This document shows, piece after piece, positions 1 to 5,772 of a stretch of DNA of 7,732 nt (the first letter of the stretch is position 1; the number at the start of each line of letters is the position of its first letter). The translations under genes and the position numbers were made by a program. The notes under the pieces are model-generated. The model was not told where the DNA came from. It saw only the letters and a program-made list of their open reading frames with translations, and searched no databases. The stretch comes from Flavobacteriaceae bacterium (lineage in GTDB: Bacteria > Bacteroidota > Bacteroidia > Flavobacteriales > Flavobacteriaceae), in assembly GCA_947443815.1 (NCBI GenBank), contig CANEXR010000128.1:1-7732 (forward strand). The letters run 5' to 3'.

Positions 1-378
1 AGCGGGTACTATTTGTTTAAAAAAGAAGACACCTTTTGGTTTAAGAAAAAATACTTATTGCAATCAAAAGATTTTTTTGAAAAATACGGAGGGAAGGCGA
101 TAATTTTTGCTAGATTTTTGCCTATTTTCAGAACATTTGCGCCAATCGTTGCAGGAATTGTATCCATGGATAGAAAGAAATTCATGTTTTATAACATCCT
201 GAGTTCTTTCATGTGGTCATTCATTCTGATTTTTTCAGGACATTATTTATATGGTTTATTTTTAGAAAAATTCAATATTGATTTGAAAGAACATATTGAA
301 TATATTGTGATAGGAATTGTATTAATAACAACCGTTCCGGTCTTATTTAAGCTCTTGAAAAAAAGAGTTCAGTTATAG
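1..378 (+). CDS. DedA-family inner-membrane protein, C-terminal part (5' end outside window)
   Basis: This is the C-terminal part of a DedA (SNARE-associated/VTT domain) membrane protein, a family tied to lipid-carrier flipping and membrane homeostasis. The reading frame is open from base 1 (first residues SGYYLF), so the TTG at 13 is an internal Leu codon and not a start. About 125 residues are present against roughly 200-220 in the family, so the N-terminal third or more is missing. The DedA signature is clear at about 109-170: FARFLPIFRTFAPIVAG, with the conserved R-x-x-P-x-x-R and P-x-x-AG elements of the re-entrant loop. Two hydrophobic segments follow, near 187-270 and 298-351, and then a basic tail (KLLKKRVQ) typical of a cytoplasmic end. 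A hairpin terminator lies 22 bp after the stop. Family assignment is firm; the particular substrate cannot be told. Confidence 0.88.
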   Translation, partial: SGYYLFKKEDTFWFKKKYLLQSKDFFEKYGGKAIIFARFLPIFRTFAPIVAGIVSMDRKKFMFYNILSSFMWSFILIFSGHYLYGLFLEKFNIDLKEHIEYIVIGIVLITTVPVLFKLLKKRVQL

Positions 379-400
379 AATAATTTTATGATTTAACTAA

Positions 401-437
401 AAAAAACGTCTTGCATGATTTTTGCAAGGCGTTTTTT
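401..437. terminator. Bidirectional intrinsic terminator between the dedA-like gene and the convergent glycosyltransferase
   Basis: An A6 tract and 9-base arm (401-415, ending CGTCTTGCA) pair with 423-437 (TGCAAGGCG and a T6 tract) around a 7-base loop. In plus-strand RNA all stem positions pair, with one U-G wobble (409 with 429). In minus-strand RNA the same position is an A-C mismatch. The hairpin lies 22 bp after the dedA-like stop and 43 bp beyond the glycosyltransferase stop, so it can serve both genes, probably better on the plus strand. Confidence 0.85.
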
Positions 438-480
438 ATGCATGTAAGTATTTTTATTGATATTGATTTTTTAAATAAAA

Positions 481-1476
481 TTAATATTTTGAATGGTATG
501 TTTCCATCAATAATTCTAAAGTTGTGGTTATGTTATTTGCTTTTATAATAGGCATTTCTATAGCATTATTAAGCCAGTTTTGAATTATCAAATCAAAATC
601 TTTGCTTACTTCATACACTACAGGAACGCCTAGTTTTTTTAGAGCCTCTGCATTGCATTCTTGTTCATAATGATTTTTAATTGGGATACTTAGTATTTTT
701 TTTCTAAGAAATAAGGCTTCCGCAGGTGTTTCAAATCCACCACCAGTTATAATACCTTCACAGTTTATTAAGCTAGTATTAAAGTCTTTTTGAGTGACAG
801 GAAAATAAGTGATGTTACCTATGGTTTGTTTGCTTTTTACATCTCCTAAAAACCAATGAAAGTGAACATCAGTTACTTTATTAAATGCTTTTTCTAAACA
901 GTCTTTATCAAAAGAGGGAAGATAAACGGTAATGTGTTTTAGGTTTTTAGGTTCCGCTTCTAGAATGCAATCTTTAATGATAGGTGGATGGATAAAGGTG
1001 TCATAATTTTGAAAATGCAGCCCAATATTTTTTGAAGATGGTGCATAATGTTTAAAAATAATTTCACCAAAAACATTTTTCTTTTCTGGTCTCGGTGTTA
1101 ATTCCGAAATAAAACTGGCTTGATGTCCTAATTGTATCGATTCTACTTTTTGTATTTTGCAAGCAAGTGCAGTAATTGAATCAAAATCATTGATGACAAT
1201 GTCATAATTTTTTAGGGGTAAAGCAGTAGCATCTTTATAAATCTGATAGGGTTTTATGTTTTTTACAATATCCCAATAATCCAAACCACCACATTTGCTG
1301 TAATGTAAGCTACATCCTTTGCTTTTGAATTTTACGGGCAGACCAATGTCTAAACTAGCATTATTTCCACTCAGAAAAAAATCAACATCTCCCCATTTTT
1401 TGAGATATGGGTATAATTGTGCTGCTCTACTGATATGTCCGTTTCCAGTGGCTTGAATGGCATAAAATATTTTCAT
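481..1476 (-). CDS. GT-B fold glycosyltransferase (MurG/UgtP-like superfamily), acceptor unknown
   Basis: This is a probable cytoplasmic or membrane-associated glycosyltransferase of 331 residues that uses a nucleotide sugar. The N-terminal half begins MKIFYAIQATGNGHISRA, whose glycine-rich GNGH loop (residues 11-14) matches the acceptor-side Rossmann domain of MurG-like and Glyco_trans_1_3-type enzymes. The C-terminal donor domain shows ITGGGFETPAEAL (243-255) followed by IPIKNHYEQECNA (264-276), the usual GGG-x-x-T-x-x-E and P-x-x-x-x-x-EQ donor-binding pattern. There is no signal peptide or membrane segment. The start at 1476 is supported by an in-frame stop only five codons upstream (1489-1491). 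There is no Shine-Dalgarno site, which is normal for Bacteroidota. The gene stands alone on its strand, convergent with the dedA-like gene and divergent from the TPR gene. A glycolipid or envelope glycan acceptor is possible but is inference. Confidence 0.8.
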   Translation of the reverse strand: MKIFYAIQATGNGHISRAAQLYPYLKKWGDVDFFLSGNNASLDIGLPVKFKSKGCSLHYSKCGGLDYWDIVKNIKPYQIYKDATALPLKNYDIVINDFDSITALACKIQKVESIQLGHQASFISELTPRPEKKNVFGEIIFKHYAPSSKNIGLHFQNYDTFIHPPIIKDCILEAEPKNLKHITVYLPSFDKDCLEKAFNKVTDVHFHWFLGDVKSKQTIGNITYFPVTQKDFNTSLINCEGIITGGGFETPAEALFLRKKILSIPIKNHYEQECNAEALKKLGVPVVYEVSKDFDLIIQNWLNNAIEMPIIKANNITTTLELLMETYHSKY

Positions 1477-1504
1477 AAAAAGGTATATTTACTTTTCTAA
1501 AAAA

Positions 1505-1512
1505 CAAATGTA
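1505..1512 (-). promoter_or_regulatory. Candidate Bacteroidota -7 promoter element for the glycosyltransferase gene
   Basis: The minus strand reads TACATTTG, an exact match to the TAnnTTTG -7 element of the Bacteroidota primary sigma factor. Its downstream edge lies 28 bp from the ATG at 1476, which would give a 5' leader of roughly 20-25 bases. I do not see a good TTTG -33 box at the expected distance, so the call rests on one half-site and its position. Confidence 0.4.
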
Positions 1513-1638
1513 TGTGCTGAACGTTATGTGAATGTTCTTTTAACTTTTTCTTTAAATTAATTTTTACCATAGACTTGTTTGATGTGTAAAAATCATTATT
1601 TGTGTTAGTTGTGCATTATCAAATTAATTTTTGTTTTG

Positions 1639-1660
1639 TTAAGTACTAATTTTTACTTAA
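1639..1660. repeat. 7-bp inverted repeat in the divergent promoter region
   Basis: TTAAGTA (1639-1645) and TACTTAA (1654-1660) are perfect inverted copies separated by eight bases. The position, 40-60 bp upstream of the TPR start, would suit an operator. However, both arms are A+T-rich, and such a repeat can arise by chance in this composition. No regulator gene lies nearby. Confidence 0.35.
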
Positions 1661-1687
1661 ATACAAACGAAACTTCGCACATTTCAT

Positions 1688-1695
1688 TATTTTTG
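1688..1695 (+). promoter_or_regulatory. TAnnTTTG match abutting the TPR gene start (weak promoter candidate)
   Basis: TATTTTTG is an exact match to the Bacteroidota -7 consensus but ends only four bases before the ATG at 1700. If used, transcription would begin at or close to the start codon and give an almost leaderless mRNA. No TTTG -33 box is present 17-21 bp upstream. A chance match in A+T-rich DNA is at least as likely. Confidence 0.2.
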
Positions 1696-1699
1696 GAGA

Positions 1700-2392
1700 A
1701 TGAAAAAAATAGTGTTACTTTTTATATTATTTCCAGTCTTGACTTGGTCTCAATCTAATTTTGATGCAGCCGAGAAATTATTCAAAGAAGATAAATTTGA
1801 ATTAGCTAGGCCTATTTTTGAAAGCATATTAAAAGAAACGCCATCAAATCTAAAAGCGATAGAATATTTAGGCGATATTGCAGGTCATGCAAAATCTTGG
1901 GATAAAGCAATTGCTTATTATAAAAAGCTCAAAGAATTAAAGCCTTCAGAAGCCAATTATTATTATAAATATGGAGGAGCTTTGGGGATGAAAGCTACTA
2001 AGGTTAATAAATTCAAGGCTTTAGGAATGATTGGAGAAGTGAGAAGTTCATTTGAAAAAGCAATTGTGCTTAATCCCAAACATATCGAAGCACGGTGGGC
2101 GTTGATTGAATTAAATTTGCAATTGCCAGGAATTGTTGGAGGAAGCCAGACTGAAGCAATTAAATATTCAGACCAATTATTAAAACTTTCCCCCATAGAT
2201 GGTTATCTATCAAAAGGGCATATTAATGAATATTTTAAAAGATACTTGGATGCTGAGCAGCAATACAAAAAAGCAATTGCGCTAAGCGGTTCCAAAACTA
2301 GTTATTTAATGTTAGCTAATTTGTATAAAAACAAAATGAATGATCCTGAAAAAGCTAAATTAATTTTAGACGAATACCAGAAAAAAAGATAA
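1700..2392 (+). CDS. Secreted tetratricopeptide-repeat (TPR) protein
   Basis: This 230-residue protein begins with a clear signal peptide: basic MKK, a hydrophobic core to about residue 15, and a likely cut near WSQ-S (residue 18). It should therefore be periplasmic; there is no lipobox Cys. The mature part is a string of TPR-like helices at about 20-51 (ending KETPSN), 53-85, 113-128 (FEKAIVLNPKH), 150-165 and 173-197 (AEQQYKKAIALSG). The alternation of A-x-x-x-F/Y and P near position 32 of each repeat is typical. Between the middle repeats sits LPGIVGGS (142-149), a loop that breaks the repeat pattern. TPR proteins act as scaffolds, so no enzymatic role is implied. Bases GGAG at 1695-1698 lie only one base from the ATG, too close to be a normal Shine-Dalgarno site. 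It is first of six co-directional genes, 42 bp before mpl. The partner is unknown. Confidence 0.85.
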   Translation: MKKIVLLFILFPVLTWSQSNFDAAEKLFKEDKFELARPIFESILKETPSNLKAIEYLGDIAGHAKSWDKAIAYYKKLKELKPSEANYYYKYGGALGMKATKVNKFKALGMIGEVRSSFEKAIVLNPKHIEARWALIELNLQLPGIVGGSQTEAIKYSDQLLKLSPIDGYLSKGHINEYFKRYLDAEQQYKKAIALSGSKTSYLMLANLYKNKMNDPEKAKLILDEYQKKR

Positions 2393-2434
2393 AAATCAGA
2401 ATAAATAAAGCAAAAAACGAATAAATTAATTTTA

Positions 2435-3790
2435 ATGAAAACACATTTTATAGCAATTGGCGGTAGTGCGATGCATAATTTAGCTTTGGCATTACACAAT
2501 AAAGGATACCAAGTTACAGGGAGCGATGATGCTATTTTTGAGCCTTCAAAATCTCGGTTGGATAAAAAAGGAATTTTGCCAGTAGCATTAGGTTGGTTTC
2601 CTGAAAAAATTACTTCCGATATTGAAGCTGTAATATTGGGAATGCATGCCAAAGCAGATAATCCAGAATTATTAAAAGCACAAGAATTAGGATTGAAAAT
2701 ATATTCATACCCAGAGTTTCTTTACGAACAGTCTAAAAATAAAACACGAGTAGTTATCGGTGGCTCTCACGGAAAAACAACAATTACCTCCATGATTCTT
2801 CATGTGATGCATTATCATAATATTGAGGTAGATTATATGGTTGGTGCACAATTGGAAGGTTTTGATACCATGGTGCATTTGACGGAAGAAAATGATTTCA
2901 TGGTTCTTGAAGGGGATGAATATCTCTCTTCACCCATTGATAGAAGACCCAAATTTCATTTGTATCAACCTAATATTGCTTTGATTTCAGGAATTGCTTG
3001 GGATCATATTAATGTTTTTCCAACTTATGAAAATTATGTCGAGCAGTTTGAAATTTTTATTGATAAAATTACCAATGGTGGCATTTTAGTCTATAATGAA
3101 GATGATACTGAAGTAAAACGTGTGGCAGAAGCGGCTATAAATCCAATACGTAAATTATCGTATCATACACCAAAATATGCTGTAAACAATGGCATTACGC
3201 TTTTGGAAACACCCGAAGGAGCTATGCCAATAGAAGTTTTTGGAGCACATAACTTGAATAACTTAGCTGGTGCTAAATGGATTTGCCAAAATATGGGCGT
3301 CGATGAGGCAGATTTCTACGAAGCTATAGCTAGCTTTAAAGGTGCTTCCAAACGATTAGAAAAAATAGCTGAAAGCAAAACTAAAGTCGCTTACAAAGAT
3401 TTTGCACATTCCCCTAGCAAAGTAGCCGCTACTACTAAAGCCGTAAAAGAACAATACCCAGACCGAACTTTGGTAGCTTGTCTAGAGCTTCATACCTATA
3501 GTAGTTTGAATGCCGAGTTCCTAAAGGAATATGAAGGTGCACTAGAATATGCGGATATTGCAGTCGTTTTTTATTCACCAGATGCCGTAAAAATAAAGCA
3601 ACTTGAAGAAGTTACTTACGAGCAAATAGCAAAAGCATTTAACCGTGAGGATTTAATTATTTTTACAAATCCAAAAGATTTTAAAGACTATCTGTTTCAT
3701 CTGAACTTTGAGAATACCGCATTGTTATTGATGAGTTCAGGAAACTACGGAGGATTGAATTTTGATGAAGTAAAGCAATTTATAGATTAA
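2435..3790 (+). CDS. mpl: UDP-N-acetylmuramate:L-Ala-gamma-D-Glu-meso-DAP ligase (murein tripeptide ligase)
   Basis: Mpl is a cytoplasmic Mur ligase that joins recycled murein tripeptide to UDP-MurNAc, using ATP. The 451 residues match the family length (about 457 in E. coli). The N-terminal UDP-binding domain begins FIAIGGSAMHNLA (5-17) with VTGSDD (27-32). The ATP P-loop is GGSHGKTT (109-116, catalytic-site Lys114). The central-domain signature EGDEY (159-163), followed by DRRPKF (169-174), separates Mpl from MurC and fits the EADEY...DKRSKF of E. coli Mpl. GAHNLNN (270-276) is the Mur-ligase H-N-x-x-N element. The C-terminal domain has KDFAHSPSK (321-329) and LELHTYSSLN (350-359). E. coli has GTHGKTT and DFAHHPT at the corresponding places, so this copy differs at several motif positions. 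MurC is the main alternative, but the central motif argues against it. The gap to the next gene is 2 bp. Confidence 0.88.
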   Translation: MKTHFIAIGGSAMHNLALALHNKGYQVTGSDDAIFEPSKSRLDKKGILPVALGWFPEKITSDIEAVILGMHAKADNPELLKAQELGLKIYSYPEFLYEQSKNKTRVVIGGSHGKTTITSMILHVMHYHNIEVDYMVGAQLEGFDTMVHLTEENDFMVLEGDEYLSSPIDRRPKFHLYQPNIALISGIAWDHINVFPTYENYVEQFEIFIDKITNGGILVYNEDDTEVKRVAEAAINPIRKLSYHTPKYAVNNGITLLETPEGAMPIEVFGAHNLNNLAGAKWICQNMGVDEADFYEAIASFKGASKRLEKIAESKTKVAYKDFAHSPSKVAATTKAVKEQYPDRTLVACLELHTYSSLNAEFLKEYEGALEYADIAVVFYSPDAVKIKQLEEVTYEQIAKAFNREDLIIFTNPKDFKDYLFHLNFENTALLLMSSGNYGGLNFDEVKQFID

Positions 3791-3792
3791 TA

Positions 3793-4257
3793 ATGAATAT
3801 AAAAACTACAATTAAAGTTGTTAAAACGACGAGCGAAAATCCAGATTTTGTATCGCTTATAACTGCCTTAGATAAAAGTTTATGGGAACGTTATCCCGAA
3901 TTAAAAACAAATTATTGGGGCAATAATGTCATCGAATTCAATGATAATGTGGTGGTTATCTATAAAGAAGATACACCGGTAGCTTGTGGATGTTTTAAAA
4001 AATACGATAAAAATACAATTGAAATAAAACGGATGTTCGTTTCTCCGGATGCCCGCGGTTTAGGATTAGCGCAACGCATACTTCAGGAGTTAGAACTTTT
4101 GGCCAAAGTACAAGAGTTTTCAATTTCGGTTTTAGAAACCTTATACAAACAAAAAGAAGCAATTAGTTTGTACCAAAAAGTAGGCTATTCCATTGTTGAT
4201 AATTATGAACCTTATGTTGGGTTGCAAAATAGTATTTGTATGAGAAAACAAATTTAA
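3793..4257 (+). CDS. GNAT-family N-acetyltransferase
   Basis: This 154-residue, single-domain acetyl-CoA-dependent transferase is predicted to be cytoplasmic. The acetyl-CoA-binding motif A is intact: IKRMFVSPDARGLGLAQRIL (78-97), with the R-G-x-G-x-A loop at 88-93 that holds the pyrophosphate. The C-terminal motif B is ETLYKQKEAISLYQKVGY (115-132), whose SLYQKVGY closely fits the usual L-Y-x-K-x-G-F/Y. Substrate amine and physiological role cannot be read from the sequence; GNAT substrates range from antibiotics to amino acids, nucleotides and proteins. The ATG lies two bases after the mpl stop, so the two are almost certainly co-transcribed and may be translationally coupled. A 56-bp gap follows before radC. 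The gene ends in tandem stops (TAATAA). Confidence 0.88.
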   Translation: MNIKTTIKVVKTTSENPDFVSLITALDKSLWERYPELKTNYWGNNVIEFNDNVVVIYKEDTPVACGCFKKYDKNTIEIKRMFVSPDARGLGLAQRILQELELLAKVQEFSISVLETLYKQKEAISLYQKVGYSIVDNYEPYVGLQNSICMRKQI

Positions 4258-4313
4258 TAAAACTGGAATAACAACTGTTGATTATCAGAATCTGACCAAA
4301 GAACACGAAATAT

Positions 4314-5006
4314 ATGGAGCAAAATAATTTTCCAATAACCCATTGGTCTGAAGATGATAAGCCACGAGAAAAATTGATGCTAAAAGGCAAAAGTGCTTTG
4401 AGCGACGCTGAACTCATAGCCATTTTGATTGGGTCAGGTAGCAGAAATGAATCAGCTGTAGATTTGAGTAAACGAATATTAGCAAGTGTTGATAATAATT
4501 TGAATGCGTTGGGTAAATTATCCGTTTCCCAATTAATTCATTTTAAAGGAATAGGAGAGGCAAAAGCAATTTCAATTGTTTCAGCCATGGAATTAGGTAG
4601 AAGGAGGAGGGCCGAAGATGCCATTGTATTGACAAAAATAACATCAAGTAAAGTGATTTTCGAAATCATGCAACCCGTTATTGGAGAGTTGCCACACGAA
4701 GAATTTTGGGTTGTATATTTGAATAATTCCAATAAAGTAATTTTAAAATCACAATTGAGCAAAGGTGGTATTACTGGAACTTTGGTAGATGTTCGATTGG
4801 TTTTTAAAACAGCACTAGAGATTGGTGCAACAAGTCTTATTCTTTGCCACAATCATCCTTCAGGTACTTTAAAGCCTAGTGAAGCAGACAAACACATTAC
4901 TGCCAAATTAAAACTGGCAGGTGATAGTTTAGAAATAAAAGTTTTGGATCATTTAATCATTACCGAGCATAATTATTTTAGTTTTGTAGATGAAGGAATT
5001 TTTTAA
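4314..5006 (+). CDS. radC: RadC family protein (UPF0758, JAMM/MPN domain)
   Basis: At 230 residues this is full length for RadC. The N-terminal part opens with the conserved W-x-x-x-D-x-P-R-E-K-L (11-21) and S-A-L-S-D-A-E-L (27-34), followed by a helix-hairpin-helix region, FKGIGEAKA (77-85), of the kind that contacts DNA. The C-terminal MPN domain holds the zinc-binding JAMM motif HNHPSG (179-184) with Asp192 in PSEAD, and an upstream acidic pair EE (129-130) that would supply the catalytic Glu. All expected metal ligands are present. RadC was named for a repair mutant, but that link was later withdrawn for E. coli and its biochemical role is unsettled, so the DNA-repair label should be treated with care. 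It sits 56 bp after the GNAT gene and 8 bp before the HAD gene, as in an operon. Confidence 0.93.
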   Translation: MEQNNFPITHWSEDDKPREKLMLKGKSALSDAELIAILIGSGSRNESAVDLSKRILASVDNNLNALGKLSVSQLIHFKGIGEAKAISIVSAMELGRRRRAEDAIVLTKITSSKVIFEIMQPVIGELPHEEFWVVYLNNSNKVILKSQLSKGGITGTLVDVRLVFKTALEIGATSLILCHNHPSGTLKPSEADKHITAKLKLAGDSLEIKVLDHLIITEHNYFSFVDEGIF

Positions 5007-5014
5007 AAAATAAA

Positions 5015-5704
5015 ATGAAAAATACAATTATAAAAGATGTCTTTTTTGACTTAGATCATACACTTTGGGATTTTGATAAAAATTCGGAGCTGACTTTTGA
5101 ATCAATTTTAAATAAAAAACATCCGACTATTAAAATCAAAGCTTTTATTGAAAAATATGTTCCTATTAATCAAGCCTGTTGGAAATTATATCTTTATGAT
5201 AAAATCACACACCAAGAATTGCGGTACAACAGATTGAAACATTCTTTTGATGCTTTGAATTACACTATTTCTGATGAAGAAATAGAAACTATTGCTCAGG
5301 AATATATATCTGATTTGCCAGAAAACAACCATCTTTTTGAAGGGACTTTCGAAATTTTGGATTATTTACATAAAGAATATAATTTGCACATTATAACTAA
5401 TGGTTTTGCGGATGTTCAATTTAAAAAAATTAATAATGCTAAAATTAATGGCTATTTTAAAACCATCACTAATTCTGAAATGGCTGGGGTTAAAAAACCG
5501 AATAGTTTAATTTTTGAATATGCGTTAGATTTAGCCAAAGCCCAAAAAGAAACAAGTGTTATGATTGGTGATTGTCTGGAAGCAGATGTTCAAGGAGCTT
5601 TAAATGCAGGTTTGCAAGCTATTTATTTTAACCCAAATAATGAAGAAGCGCCAGAAAATATTGTGCAGGTTACACATTTATTACAATTAAAAAACTATTT
5701 GTAA
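5015..5704 (+). CDS. yjjG: HAD-superfamily nucleotidase, YjjG/YfnB type
   Basis: This is a cytoplasmic HAD phosphatase of the YjjG family, which in E. coli dephosphorylates UMP, dUMP, dTMP and non-canonical pyrimidine nucleotides (house-cleaning). The 229 residues match YjjG (about 225). Motif I is DVFFDLDHTLWDFDKNS (8-24) with nucleophile Asp12 and acid/base Asp14; the L-W-D-F-D-x-N extension is characteristic of this subfamily. The helical cap spans about 20-110. Motif II is IITNG (126-130, Thr128), motif III VKKP (159-162), and motif IV GDCLEAD (185-191, Asp186 and Asp191). All catalytic residues are intact. The gene starts 8 bp after the radC stop and is very probably co-transcribed with it. 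The exact substrate is inferred from the family; other HAD phosphatases share the motifs. Confidence 0.87.
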   Translation: MKNTIIKDVFFDLDHTLWDFDKNSELTFESILNKKHPTIKIKAFIEKYVPINQACWKLYLYDKITHQELRYNRLKHSFDALNYTISDEEIETIAQEYISDLPENNHLFEGTFEILDYLHKEYNLHIITNGFADVQFKKINNAKINGYFKTITNSEMAGVKKPNSLIFEYALDLAKAQKETSVMIGDCLEADVQGALNAGLQAIYFNPNNEEAPENIVQVTHLLQLKNYL

Positions 5705-5772
5705 GTTATTATATTCAAGAAATAAAAATGGGTTTTTTAAATTAACAATTACCCACTAAATCAATTAAATTA

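Larger units (their letters stand above)
1477..1699. other. Divergent intergenic region
   Basis: These 223 very A+T-rich bases separate the glycosyltransferase (-) from the TPR gene (+) and should hold both promoters. They contain the minus-strand -7 candidate at 1505-1512, a 7-bp inverted repeat at 1639-1660, and a TAnnTTTG match at 1688-1695 that abuts the TPR start. A near-match, TAATTTTTG with one extra base, lies at 1625-1633. No open reading frame or recognisable structured RNA was found here. Confidence 0.6.

Noticed and set aside
13..15. TTG as the start of the first gene
   Set aside because: The frame is open to base 1 and the DedA family is much longer, so this is an internal Leu codon in an edge-truncated gene.
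1963..2196. 77-codon open frame on the minus strand inside the TPR gene
   Set aside because: It is antisense to a well-supported gene, has no promoter or family resemblance, and its composition mirrors the opposite strand.
2302..2652. 116-codon open frame on the minus strand across the TPR-mpl junction
   Set aside because: It overlaps two strong genes and has no recognisable domain; it is a shadow frame.
4258..4313. The GNAT-radC gap as a promoter or terminator site
   Set aside because: I see only short palindromes (CAACTGTTG, TCAG-AAT-CTGA) and no TAnnTTTG element or T-tract hairpin.
4163..4423. 86-codon open frame on the minus strand across the GNAT-radC gap
   Set aside because: It overlaps the real ends of GNAT and RadC and looks like no known protein.
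4538..4852. 104-codon open frame on the minus strand inside radC
   Set aside because: It lies wholly antisense to conserved RadC coding sequence, including the region before the JAMM motif.
5729..5755. TGGGT/ACCCA inverted repeat after the HAD gene as a terminator
   Set aside because: It is only a 5-bp stem with a 17-base loop and has no T tract after the right arm, too weak to call.
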